Shown here one piece after another: positions 53,386 through 62,260 of a stretch of DNA of 64,000 nucleotides; position 1 is the first letter of the stretch, and each line of letters starts with the position of its first letter. The position numbers and the translations under genes are program-made. The DNA is from CAZEAP01 sp964510315 (GTDB lineage Bacteria; Planctomycetota; Brocadiia; SM23-32). The notes beneath the pieces are model-generated. The model ran no database searches, was not told the DNA's origin, and worked only from the letters and a program-made list of their open reading frames with translations. Location of the stretch: contig CAZEAP010000001.1 of assembly GCA_964510315.1 (NCBI GenBank), forward strand, positions 197,349 to 261,348, written 5' to 3'.

Positions 53386-53438
53386 CCCGGCTCTGGGAGT
53401 GAGACGCGGCAATTCCCGCCTTCCGGTCCGGAGGAATC

Positions 53439-54998
53439 ATGGCACGACCGCCCAACATCGTATGCGTCATCTCCGACGACACCGCCCCACACTACTTCGG
53501 CTGCACCGGGGGGCCTTACCTGACGCCGAACCTGGACGCACTGGCGGCCTCCGGCGCACGCTTCACCCGGCACCACGCCGTGGGATCGCTCTGCACGCCG
53601 AGCCGGTATGCCTACATGACCGGCCGCTTCCCGGGCCGCTGCCCGAACCCGAAGTTCCGCGAGGGCAACCCGACCGACCGGGCTTACAACCTGACCTGGA
53701 ACGTGAGCCTTGTGCCGGGTCAGGCGAACCTGGCCACCATCCTGCGGGAGAACGGCTACACCACCGCCTACGTCGGCAAGTTCCACTGCGCCAGACGACC
53801 GGGCGAGGTGGGGATGGAAAGCATCCCGCTGGACAGCGATCCCTACGACCCCAAGTGGGACGCCGTGCGCAAGCGAAACCAGGAGCGGGCCGTCGAGGAG
53901 ATAAAGTCCTACGGCTGGGACTATGCGCGCAACGTCACCTACGGCAACCTGGACCTCAACCCCACCATCGCGCTGAACACCCACAACCAGGAGTGGATTA
54001 CGCAGGGCGCTGTGGACTTCCTGGACGACCCGTCCCACACCGACGGTCCCTTCTGCCTCTACATGGGCACCAACATGGTCCACGGCCCGAAGCACGGTGA
54101 GAATCTTCTCGACCTGGACCCCCGTGTCACCGCAGGCGGCCTGCTGCGGGAGCCGGTCTCTGGAGGCCATCCGCCGCGGGAGACGATCTTCCGGCGTCTC
54201 CGAGAAGCGGGACTCACGCCCGGGCACCGCAACGTCGGGATGCTGTGGCTGGACGACGCCGTGGGCGTCCTTCGCTCGAAGCTTGAGGAACTGGGCCTGC
54301 TGGAGAACACCATCTTCATCTACAAATCCGACCACGGCGTCATCGGCAAGGGATCCTGCTATCACACGGGCACGAAGGTGCCCATCTTCTGGTCCTGGCC
54401 GGCGCAAATGCCGCCGCAGTCGGTGTGCCACGTGCGCGTCCAGAACGTTGACTTCCTGCCCACCCTCTGCGGGCTCTGCGACCTGGAGGTGCCGGCCGGC
54501 TACCGGTTGGACGGCGCGAGCTACGCAGCCCAGTTGCTGGAAGGGTCGCCCGAGCCGGTCCACGAGGACCTCTACAACGAAGTGGGCGTGTCGCGTTCCG
54601 TTCAGCGCGGCCGGTGGCACTACGTCGCCTTCCGCCACCTGCCGGAGACGATAGAGAAGATGAAATCCGGCGAACTCGAGGTGGCCGTCAATGCGCTTAT
54701 GCGCCCGCAGGCCGGCATGCCGGCCTTGCACCATGCCCACTTCTACGAACCGGAGCAGCTCTACGACACGGCCCAGGACACCTGGGAGCAGATGAACCTG
54801 GCCTACCTTCCGGAATATGCGGACGTGGTGGAACAGATGAAGGGCCGCCTGGCCGCCCGCCTGCGGACCTTCGAGCATCCGTTCCCACTGGAGCCGGACC
54901 CCTTCACCGAATCGGCCGGCTATAGGGAGCTGGTGGCCGCGGCCCGCCGGCGGCTGACCGTCGCCGACATCGGATACTTCCACGAGCGTTACTGGTAG
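53439..54998 (+). CDS. Type I sulfatase
   Basis: This 519-residue enzyme has metal ligands D13-D14 (CVISDDTAP), the formylglycine site C52-T-P-S-R56 and the later FIYKSDHG metal site. Cys at the site requires conversion to formylglycine by a maturase; none is encoded here. There is no signal peptide, so it may act in the cytoplasm on imported sulfated sugars, or be exported by an unseen route. It hydrolyses sulfate esters of unknown glycans. A Gfo/Idh gene follows on the same strand. Confidence 0.93.
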   Translation: MARPPNIVCVISDDTAPHYFGCTGGPYLTPNLDALAASGARFTRHHAVGSLCTPSRYAYMTGRFPGRCPNPKFREGNPTDRAYNLTWNVSLVPGQANLATILRENGYTTAYVGKFHCARRPGEVGMESIPLDSDPYDPKWDAVRKRNQERAVEEIKSYGWDYARNVTYGNLDLNPTIALNTHNQEWITQGAVDFLDDPSHTDGPFCLYMGTNMVHGPKHGENLLDLDPRVTAGGLLREPVSGGHPPRETIFRRLREAGLTPGHRNVGMLWLDDAVGVLRSKLEELGLLENTIFIYKSDHGVIGKGSCYHTGTKVPIFWSWPAQMPPQSVCHVRVQNVDFLPTLCGLCDLEVPAGYRLDGASYAAQLLEGSPEPVHEDLYNEVGVSRSVQRGRWHYVAFRHLPETIEKMKSGELEVAVNALMRPQAGMPALHHAHFYEPEQLYDTAQDTWEQMNLAYLPEYADVVEQMKGRLAARLRTFEHPFPLEPDPFTESAGYRELVAAARRRLTVADIGYFHERYW

Positions 54999-55080
54999 GG
55001 GGTTGCGGAAGAACTGGCTTGCGGCGGCCTCCGGAAAAAGCGGAGACACAAGCGATTCGGAGCAAGGAAGGACCATAGAG

Positions 55081-56262
55081 ATGGACGAGGAACAGGCAAG
55101 ACGGGCGGAGCAGGCACTGGGTTTCAGCGTGCCTCCGCACAGGATGGATTTCGAGAATCGCCGGACGGATTTCGGCATCGGCGTCATCGGGCTGCACTGG
55201 GTCATGCAGATCATGCATCTGCCGGCATACCAGGCGGCCCGCTACAACGTCGTGGCGGCGGCCGAGATCGACCCCGACAGGATCGAGGAGACGCGGGAGA
55301 AGGGCTACGAGGTGGGACCCATCCTTGACGACTGGAGGGAGCTGGTCCGGCGCGACGACGTGGACGTCGTGGACTGCACCTTCGGTTACCACGGGGAGAA
55401 AGAGCGTCGCCGCATGGAGGTCGTCAGGGCCTGCGCCGAGGCGGGCAAAGCGGTCATGATCCACAAGCCGGCCGCCGAGACGCTCGAGCTGGCGGAGCAG
55501 ATGGCCCACGTGGCCGCTGAAGCGGACATACCACTGGCGATCAACCAGAACTGCCGCTACAACCCCGCCTGCTATTCCATCAAGGGCCTGCTGACGGAGC
55601 AACGCCTCGGCCGGCCGGGCATAATCGAGGTGCGCAACTACTGGCGGGGCGATCCCAAAGACAAGTCCGAGACCCGCGGCTCCTGGGTGGGGCACCAGAT
55701 CCACCATGCCGACCTGATCCGCTGGTGGGTGGACCGTCCCTGCGTTTCCGTCTTCTCGCGCGGGGGAATGCTGACGAACATCACGACCTACGAGTTCGAG
55801 GACGGCACGCTGGCCCACCACGTCGAGAACCATTCCGGCGTGGAGGGACACGAGACCTGCATGCGGGTCATGGCGGAGAAGGGCATCGTGCGCGCCCGGC
55901 ACAACTGGAACTGGCACTTCGGCGAGCCGGGGGAATACGAGTTCGTCGAGGTCTTCCCCGACACCGCCGCTCCGGGCATCCGACTCCCGCTGCCCCGGCA
56001 CATCTACGAGCCCATCTGGTCGGACATCAACCCGTTCGAGCCACGGTCCGGTCCCTGGTACGACCTGGCGGGCCCGATCGCCGGCATGATGGGTTCGATG
56101 GGCGCGCTGATGCGGGCAGTCGAGTGCGACAGCGCCCCCGACAACGACATCGACGGCGCCATCGAGTCCCTGCGCATGTGCCTGGCAGCCGAGATGTCCG
56201 CCCGCACCGGCCGGCCGGTCGATCCGCGGGAGGTGCCGCCCGACACCACGATCGAGAATTGA
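55081..56262 (+). CDS. Gfo/Idh/MocA family oxidoreductase
   Basis: This 393-residue NAD(P)-dependent enzyme has the N-terminal Rossmann segment GIGVIGLHWVMQIMHLPAYQ, the catalytic-Lys region AVMIHKPAAETLELAEQMA and the sheet-domain segment GSWVGHQIHHADLIRWWV with the His pair. Such enzymes oxidise or reduce sugars and cyclitols. The ATG at 55081 has GGAAGG upstream. It lies 82 bases after the sulfatase, and a shared operon for breakdown of a sulfated sugar is likely. Confidence 0.92.
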   Translation: MDEEQARRAEQALGFSVPPHRMDFENRRTDFGIGVIGLHWVMQIMHLPAYQAARYNVVAAAEIDPDRIEETREKGYEVGPILDDWRELVRRDDVDVVDCTFGYHGEKERRRMEVVRACAEAGKAVMIHKPAAETLELAEQMAHVAAEADIPLAINQNCRYNPACYSIKGLLTEQRLGRPGIIEVRNYWRGDPKDKSETRGSWVGHQIHHADLIRWWVDRPCVSVFSRGGMLTNITTYEFEDGTLAHHVENHSGVEGHETCMRVMAEKGIVRARHNWNWHFGEPGEYEFVEVFPDTAAPGIRLPLPRHIYEPIWSDINPFEPRSGPWYDLAGPIAGMMGSMGALMRAVECDSAPDNDIDGAIESLRMCLAAEMSARTGRPVDPREVPPDTTIEN

Positions 56263-56303
56263 GTCCGCTCTGCAGAAAGCATTCGTCCGCGCCTGGGCGG
56301 GCC

Positions 56304-56373
56304 CATGACCTTCTCGCCGTCATGTTGAGGCGCACAAGCTTCGCTCGCAGAAGGTCCGCTCGCTTACCATGAC
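56304..56373. repeat. Mutually exclusive inverted repeats
   Basis: CATGAC (56304-56309) can pair with GTCATG (56319-56324). GACCTTCT (56307-56314), which overlaps the first arm, can instead pair with AGAAGGTC (56349-56356), and GTCATG can then pair with CATGAC at 56368-56373. This is a compact element with two alternative folds between genes. Confidence 0.4.
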
Positions 56374-56460
56374 ACCGGGCTAATCTCCACCCTCCGACCT
56401 CCGATAATAAGTATAGGAAGGGAAAGGAGATAGTGCAGTTCCGCCAGGTGGAGAAAGAAG

Positions 56461-57372
56461 ATGGACGTAACCCAAAGTGGGGGGATCGCGGACGGAATGC
56501 GCGCCCGGTGGGCAGCCGCCACGACGCAAGCCGACGAACTGGAGGAGAAAGAGGTCGGAACGGCCGAAGAGGACGGTGAGGAAGTCGAGCCTGCCGAACC
56601 GGAGGCCGTGGAGTCCACGACCGAAACCGAGGAAACGGAGCAGGGCGCGGACGCCTCGGAGAAAGGCGTTCTGAGACTCCTGCGCGCGGGCCACTTCAAG
56701 GGCGTCGCCGACGTGGTGCTGCGCATCAACTTCCACGATGAACTCGCCGAGGCCGAGGCCGCCGAGGTCACCGCCGCCGTCGGTGAGAAAGCCGAAGCCC
56801 TGCGGGAGACCGTCGAGAGCGGGGTACGGGAGCTTATTGACTCCGGGCTGCTGGATGAAGAGCAGAGCGCGACGGCAACGGAACTGGGGGAGACGTTCGA
56901 GCAGAAGGCCGACGCGCTCGCCGAGGAATACGCCGGAACGGGCGACCTGGCTGCTTTCGTAGATGGCCTGCGGGCGGCGTTCGACGGGCTGACCGGCGCG
57001 CTGCAGGACCTGCTCCTGCCGGACGCGCCGGAACCCGAAAGCGCCGCAGAGGTGGACGGGGAAGCGGCGGGGGAGGAAACGGCGACGTCCGAAGTGGTCA
57101 CCGCGGACTCCGGAGCCACCTCTACCTCTGAGGCAGAGGAATCCGAGGCCGGGACGCCGGCGGGGCTTCTCTCCGAGCTGGAGGAGAACTTCAACAGCGC
57201 CCTGGAAGAGCTTGAAGCCACCCCGGAATCGGTGTCCGTGCTCCCGCCGCTTTCGCCCCCGGAGGGCAACGGCGTCGCCTACTCGAAGTTCCTCGCCATC
57301 TACACCGAGATGCAAAGCCTCGGCGGGGTCGAGGAGGGCGAGGAAGAGACGACGACCGACTCGGCTTCGTGA
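56461..57372 (+). CDS. Highly acidic, low-complexity protein of unknown function
   Basis: This 303-residue protein is very rich in Glu, Ala, Thr and Ser. An acidic start (to about residue 70) is followed by a helical middle with GVLRLLRAGHFKGVADVVLR and repeated Glu/Ala helices, then a Ser/Thr/Glu-rich tail. The composition suggests an extended or coiled structural protein, or a surface-associated one, but there is no signal peptide. GGAG precedes the ATG; GATAAT at 56403-56408 could be its -10 box, but no -35 box is clear. I do not recognise the family. Confidence 0.65.
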   Translation: MDVTQSGGIADGMRARWAAATTQADELEEKEVGTAEEDGEEVEPAEPEAVESTTETEETEQGADASEKGVLRLLRAGHFKGVADVVLRINFHDELAEAEAAEVTAAVGEKAEALRETVESGVRELIDSGLLDEEQSATATELGETFEQKADALAEEYAGTGDLAAFVDGLRAAFDGLTGALQDLLLPDAPEPESAAEVDGEAAGEETATSEVVTADSGATSTSEAEESEAGTPAGLLSELEENFNSALEELEATPESVSVLPPLSPPEGNGVAYSKFLAIYTEMQSLGGVEEGEEETTTDSAS

Positions 57373-57427
57373 TGCCGCCGCCCACCGCGCGGCCCGCTTA
57401 ACCGACGGCCCGGACGCGTACTTCCGC

Positions 57428-59044
57428 TCAGCCGGGCTCCTGCACAGTGAACGTCGCGCTCACCTCTTCGCTTTCCAGATAGCCGATGCGTATGGCGCGG
57501 GCGCGGACCGTCGTCTCGCCGGGGGGAAGCTCCAGCGGCTCGGTGTAGAGCAGCCAATGGGGCTCTTCACCCTCTTCGAAGGTGCAGGCCATCGAGGCGC
57601 CCTGGGTGGCGCAGTGGAGCTGCAGCAGCACGGGGGCCTCGAAGGTGCCGCCCTCCGGCGCCGTCTCCCGACCGGGGCTCTCCTCACAGATGGGCACGAA
57701 GACCGGCGACGCCGTCTGCGGTCTTTCCCCGTCCGGATACCACCGGCGCACCATGTCGGCCTCGGGAATCTCTCCCATGTCGCCCACTTCACGCCTCCAG
57801 CTATCGACCGCTTGACGGAACCGTTCCAGTTCCGGCAGGTAAGCCGGATCGCCGGCCAGGTTGTGGATCTCCCAGGGGTCCTCCCGGGTATCGTAGAGTT
57901 CCTCAACGGGCCGGTTCGACTGGAACATCAGAAGCTGGGGTCCGCTGAGCTGCCCGTCCATGTAAAGCCGCCACATCTCCTGGAGGATGGGGTGCTTGTT
58001 CCGATACGGGATCCACAGCAGGTAGGGGCGGTCGGGGTAGTAGTTGCGGATGTACTTGTAGCGCTTGTCGCGCGCGGCGCGCATCATGTCGTAGGACTCG
58101 TCGTAGCGATCCCTGCCGGCAAAGATGTAGTCGCGGGGCGGCCTCGCCTTCGGCCCGAGGAAGGGCACCCCCTGCATGTGCCACGGGATCTCCAGGCCCG
58201 TCAGCGACAGGAGGGTCGGTCCCAGGTCGATGGTGCTGACGAGCCGCTGGCTCACGGAGCCGGGATCGAGCCCGCCGGGCCAGCGGACGATCATCGGGAT
58301 GTGTATGCCGGAGTCGTAGGGCCAGCGCTTGCCGCGGGGCATCGGGCCGTGATCGCTCCAGTGGAATACGATCGTGTTCTCGGCGAGGCCGTCCTCCTCG
58401 AGCTGGTCGAGCAACTGCCCCAGGTAGGTGTCATTGTGCTCGATGTTGGTGTACATCCGGGCGATGGCCTTCCGGACTTTTGGCGTGTCCGGGAAGTAGG
58501 GCGGCACCTCCACGGCGTCCGGGTCGAAGTTGATCTCCGGCGTCTTCTCCGGCCACATGCCGCTCTCATGTGTTCGGGTCGGATTGAAGACGGCGAAGAA
58601 GGGCTGGTCCGGGTCGGGCCGGTTGCGCCAGTGGGCCTCGGTGCTGAGTTCGTCCCACGCGGTGAGGGGCGGGTCGAACTGGTAGTCGGTCTTCACGTTG
58701 TTAATACAGTAGTATCCGGCGGCCCGCAGATACTCGGTGAAGCAGCGCACGTAGTGCGGGACCACCGCCGAGTAGGGGGTGGGCAGCTCCGGCGTCGCCG
58801 AGTTAGTGTGCGCAGTGCGCATGTGATGGGTGCCCGCGGAGATGGGATACATGCCGGTGATGATGGCCGAACGCGCCGGCGCGCAGACCCCGGCGGTGGA
58901 GAAAGCATTCGGCCAGCGGCAACCCCCGCCGGCCAGGCGGTCGAGGTTCGGCGTGCGCGCCACCGGGTCGCCGTAGCACCCGTAGTAGGGATTGGTGTCC
59001 TCGAAGGAGACCCACAGGAAGTTCGGCTTCTTCGCGTTCGGCAT
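57428..59044 (-). CDS. Type I sulfatase with C-terminal beta-sandwich domain
   Basis: This 538-residue enzyme has metal ligands near VSFEDTNPYYG, the formylglycine site C54-A-P-A-R58 and later metal-site residues in VFHWSDHG. A C-terminal domain of about 90 residues (APVLLQLHCAT...ATFTVQEPG) has the CHB_HEX_C-type Ig-like fold. GGAG lies upstream of the ATG at 59044. No signal peptide starts the chain, as in the other sulfatase here. It follows the DUF6785-like gene by 52 bases in the same operon. Confidence 0.93.
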   Translation of the reverse strand: MPNAKKPNFLWVSFEDTNPYYGCYGDPVARTPNLDRLAGGGCRWPNAFSTAGVCAPARSAIITGMYPISAGTHHMRTAHTNSATPELPTPYSAVVPHYVRCFTEYLRAAGYYCINNVKTDYQFDPPLTAWDELSTEAHWRNRPDPDQPFFAVFNPTRTHESGMWPEKTPEINFDPDAVEVPPYFPDTPKVRKAIARMYTNIEHNDTYLGQLLDQLEEDGLAENTIVFHWSDHGPMPRGKRWPYDSGIHIPMIVRWPGGLDPGSVSQRLVSTIDLGPTLLSLTGLEIPWHMQGVPFLGPKARPPRDYIFAGRDRYDESYDMMRAARDKRYKYIRNYYPDRPYLLWIPYRNKHPILQEMWRLYMDGQLSGPQLLMFQSNRPVEELYDTREDPWEIHNLAGDPAYLPELERFRQAVDSWRREVGDMGEIPEADMVRRWYPDGERPQTASPVFVPICEESPGRETAPEGGTFEAPVLLQLHCATQGASMACTFEEGEEPHWLLYTEPLELPPGETTVRARAIRIGYLESEEVSATFTVQEPG

Positions 59045-59096
59045 GTTCAGCTCTCCATCTTCAGAGTCCAGAACTGCTCGCCCCCCGACCGGGTCC

Positions 59097-61034
59097 TCAT
59101 ATCCAGCCGCCCGCCCCGGGCACGGCACCGCCGGTGAGGAAACTGAGCAGGCTCCACGCACTGTAGAAGGCGCATTCGCTGACGATGAAGCCGACGAAAA
59201 AGAAACGCCCCTGTCGCATCAGCTTCCCCGTGGTGAATTTCATCAGCCCCAGCTTGATCAGCCAGCCCAGCAGGAACGAAAACCACATCCGGTCCAGGCC
59301 GTATTCCGCCAGGGCCAGTATACCTATGCTGTGTACGGGCCACCAGTAGAATCGCGCACGCATGAACATGACGAAGCTCGTCATGCCAACCCCCAGGAAC
59401 AGCGGCGTCCAGTGCACCTCCGCCTCGGTCGGCCGGGTGATCATAATGTGGGCCCTCTGGAAGGAATACTGGGGGTTGCTGATGACGGCCCACTGGTTGC
59501 TGAAGTTGACTCCCCCGCTGTAGTACGCCTGGTAGATGCAGGTCCAGCTCGAAGCGACGATCGCCACCACAAGGGCCGCCAGGACCGCCGGAACCAGCCA
59601 GCGGCGGTGCTTCTTGAAGACCTTCGCTATGCGCAGCACGTGGATCGCCGCCGGCCCCAGCATCGAGTTGTTCCCGTGGATCATGGCCGTGTACTGCATG
59701 TTCGCCAGAACCGCCCCCCGCGGCCCGTACAGCCCGCCGCCGCTGAGGGCCTGGAGCAGCCCGGGGCCGTTCGCCAGGGGGGAGGTCCGGTAGAGCCCGC
59801 TCTGGGCGACGATCCGCGCGTGCGCGAACTGGGTCAGCATCAGCAAGCCGAAGAACGAGAGCGCCGCCGGCAGTCCCATCCCGTAGTGCACGAACCACCA
59901 CAGGGCTCCGAGCGAGCAAAGCACCACACCCCAGAAAGCCACGCGGAAACTGATCGGCTCCGCGCCGTCGTCAACGTTCTCTCCCCGCCCGAAAGCCTTC
60001 GCGATCACGTCCCGCAGGTGACGGCGCGCCATGTAGAGCGCCCCGACGGTGAAGGTCGCGTAGGCGCCCAGCCGCTGCCAGCGGACCAGTTGCGAACCGG
60101 TGCCGCCGTGGTGGAGCGTGCTGCCCAGCCAGGCCGAGGTCTGAAGCTCCACCCGCCCCAAAAGGTAGAAGAGCCACACGCTGAGCGAGACGTCCGCCGG
60201 GACCAGGTACGCCAGACCGATCGCGATCCAGTTCAGGCTGAAGTTCACCAGTTGAAGGCCCTGCAGCGGGGTGCCCTGGAAGACGTCCTGCAGGGGGATG
60301 GAGATGTTCCAGACCTGTTCCGCGCCGAAAAGAACCGGCAGGGAGCGCAGCGCCCGAAAGCCGGCGGCCCCAAAGAGGCCGAGCAGGAAGGCTTTGTTGC
60401 CGAACAGTTCAGGGAGGAATCCATCTTTCCCGGCCCCCTCGGTGAAATCGAGCGGTACCCTCGCCAGTGGGAACTGCAGACGCTCCCGATCCACCCACTG
60501 CCGTCGCATCAGCGCGCACATGCAGAAGGTGGCGACGTAGAAGAAGGCCATCAGAACGGCCCAGCGGGACATCGGAGCCAGCCACATCGACCAGGGGACA
60601 CGCCCCTCCTTGTGGGGCCAGCCCTCGACGAAACGCTCCGCCGCGGTGGAGTGCGGGTCCTTGGTGAGCAGCAGCTCTTCGGGGGCTGCCTCCAGCGCGG
60701 TATCCCGCCACTGAATGTCGGGACGCTGGGCGATATAGGCCGGCGAAGCCATCAACGGCGGCCAGAATCTCATCAGGTTCGACGGCACGGCGCAGCCTAC
60801 TATCAGCATGCACCAGATCAGCATAAGCTCGGCCCGTTTCAGCGATGCCTTTCGGCTGATCAGGCGAAGCACGCCGTTCAAGGCCAGCGTCGCCGCGACC
60901 AGTGCCAGTATCGCCCCCGGCGGCAGGTGGCTCTGCGTGTTCCAGCCGTAGTTCTGGTTGAAGGAGGTGTAGGGGTCGATCACAGCGATCGAGGCCACCA
61001 GCAGCAGCCCCACTATGAAAGCACGCCAGGTCAT
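59097..61034 (-). CDS. DUF6785-like polytopic membrane protein
   Basis: This 645-residue protein has about fourteen hydrophobic segments, with RAFIVGLLLVASIAVIDPYT at the start, VPSNLMRFWPPLMASPAYIA and MQYTAMIHGNNSMLGPAAIH. This pattern matches DUF6784/DUF6785 proteins, OPT-like membrane proteins common beside sulfatases in Planctomycetota-like genomes. The function, probably transport, is not proven. The ATG at 61034 with GGAAG upstream is chosen. It leads the minus-strand sulfatase operon. Confidence 0.78.
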   Translation of the reverse strand: MTWRAFIVGLLLVASIAVIDPYTSFNQNYGWNTQSHLPPGAILALVAATLALNGVLRLISRKASLKRAELMLIWCMLIVGCAVPSNLMRFWPPLMASPAYIAQRPDIQWRDTALEAAPEELLLTKDPHSTAAERFVEGWPHKEGRVPWSMWLAPMSRWAVLMAFFYVATFCMCALMRRQWVDRERLQFPLARVPLDFTEGAGKDGFLPELFGNKAFLLGLFGAAGFRALRSLPVLFGAEQVWNISIPLQDVFQGTPLQGLQLVNFSLNWIAIGLAYLVPADVSLSVWLFYLLGRVELQTSAWLGSTLHHGGTGSQLVRWQRLGAYATFTVGALYMARRHLRDVIAKAFGRGENVDDGAEPISFRVAFWGVVLCSLGALWWFVHYGMGLPAALSFFGLLMLTQFAHARIVAQSGLYRTSPLANGPGLLQALSGGGLYGPRGAVLANMQYTAMIHGNNSMLGPAAIHVLRIAKVFKKHRRWLVPAVLAALVVAIVASSWTCIYQAYYSGGVNFSNQWAVISNPQYSFQRAHIMITRPTEAEVHWTPLFLGVGMTSFVMFMRARFYWWPVHSIGILALAEYGLDRMWFSFLLGWLIKLGLMKFTTGKLMRQGRFFFVGFIVSECAFYSAWSLLSFLTGGAVPGAGGWI

Positions 61035-61102
61035 CTCACTTCCTCGAAGTGCGAGGTCCCTCCGCCAAATCCGGTCGCGCCACCATATCACAACCGAAAC
61101 CG

Positions 61103-61303
61103 CGCGCAAAGGAACTGAACCTCGCCTATAAGCCGGAAAAAGTTACCGACGTCAGCGAGATGATGGAATGCGGCGTGATGGTGACCCCGGCGCCGACCGT
61201 CGATGGGAAGGCGAAGCCGGCGGGAAGGGCAGCCGGAGTCGAAGACATCAAGGCACGGCTTTCGCAAGAGGTCGAATGGGCTCCAAAGCGCCGATTCGGC
61301 TGA
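61103..61303 (+). pseudogene. C-terminal remnant of a small thioredoxin (MTH895/TM0996 type)
   Basis: The frame reads AKELNLAYKPEKVTDVSEMM, GVMVTPAPTVDGKAKPAGR and GVEDIKARL, the second half of the small archaeal/bacterial thioredoxin-like family. The first beta strand and the CxxC redox site are absent, and the upstream sequence is unrelated. An 85-codon frame survives, but the active site does not, so this is a broken gene. Confidence 0.7.
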
Positions 61304-61328
61304 CAACCTTCCTCGTAGGAGGTAGCAT
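61300..61328 (+). promoter_or_regulatory. Sigma70-like promoter for the aldo-keto reductase gene
   Basis: CTGACA (61300-61305) and TAGCAT (61323-61328) have a 17-base spacer; the start would be about 36 bases before the ATG at 61371, leaving room for its ribosome site. Confidence 0.45.
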
Positions 61329-61370
61329 GCGACCCCGGTTGAGCGCAAACTTGTGGAGATGGGGGTCCTG

Positions 61371-62219
61371 ATGAAGTGGAATGAGAACGACAGGAAGCTG
61401 GTCAGCGTGCCGCAGGGCCATATGCCGGCGCTGGGGCTGGGCACCTGGGCGCTCAGGGGAGAGGAGTGCAGCCGGGCCGTTCGAGCGGCCCTGGAGACCG
61501 GCTATCGCCACATCGACACCGCCGAGATGTACGGCAACGAAGAGGCCGTCGGCGACGGCATCCGCCGTGCCGAGGTCGGACGCGACTCGGTTTTCCTGGT
61601 AACGAAAGCATGGCAGAACCACCTCGACGGCCCCGGGCTGAAGCGCGCTCTCCGGGTAAGCCTCGACAAACTGGGGACCGACTACGTCGACCTCTACCTG
61701 GTCCACTGGCCCAACCGAAGCGTGCCGATGGAGGAGACTTTCGGCGCCATGGCCGAACTGAAGGAGGGGGGCAAGGTGGAGCATGTCGGAGTGAGCAACT
61801 TCACCGTCGCGCTTCTGGAAGAGGCGATGGACAGCTCGCCGGTGCCCATCTTCTGCAATCAGGTGGAGTACCATCCCTACCTCGCCCAGCAGCCCGTGCT
61901 GGAGTGCTGCCGGGAGCACGGGGTTGCCCTTGTCGGCTACTGTCCCCTGGCAAGGGGCCGCGTCTTCAAGGACGGGACGCTCCGGGAGATAGGCCGGCGC
62001 CACGGGAAGAGCGGAGGCCAGGTCGTCCTTCGGTGGCTCATTCAGCAGGAGGGCGTCGGCGCCATACCCCGTTCCAGCTCACCCGAGCACATCCGGGAGA
62101 ACTACGAGGTGTGGGACTTCGAGCTGTCCGACGAGGAGATGCAGCGCATTTTCGATCTCGAAAGAGGATACCGCATCGTAAGTTCCGGTGGCGTGCCGAC
62201 GCCGTCCTGGGACACTTGA
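61371..62219 (+). CDS. Aldo-keto reductase
   Basis: This 282-residue enzyme has the AKR tetrad D49, Y54, K79 and H112 (HIDTAEMYGNE, LVTKAWQNH, YLVHWPN), the FCNQVEYHPYL segment and a late IPRSSSPEHIRENYEVWDF. It reduces aldehydes or ketones, often sugars, with NADPH. The ATG at 61371 is chosen; a GTG at 61353 is possible. The propeller gene starts 41 bases downstream, so the two are probably cotranscribed. Confidence 0.93.
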   Translation: MKWNENDRKLVSVPQGHMPALGLGTWALRGEECSRAVRAALETGYRHIDTAEMYGNEEAVGDGIRRAEVGRDSVFLVTKAWQNHLDGPGLKRALRVSLDKLGTDYVDLYLVHWPNRSVPMEETFGAMAELKEGGKVEHVGVSNFTVALLEEAMDSSPVPIFCNQVEYHPYLAQQPVLECCREHGVALVGYCPLARGRVFKDGTLREIGRRHGKSGGQVVLRWLIQQEGVGAIPRSSSPEHIRENYEVWDFELSDEEMQRIFDLERGYRIVSSGGVPTPSWDT

Positions 62220-62260
62220 GCGAATCAGATTCCATCGGTTTCTTTGGTTGGGGAAGTGTG

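Noticed and set aside
61327..61371. 14-codon leader frame ending TGATG at the AKR start
   Set aside because: A promoter whose -10 box covers its start codon (61323-61328) would make the transcript begin after it, so translation is unlikely.
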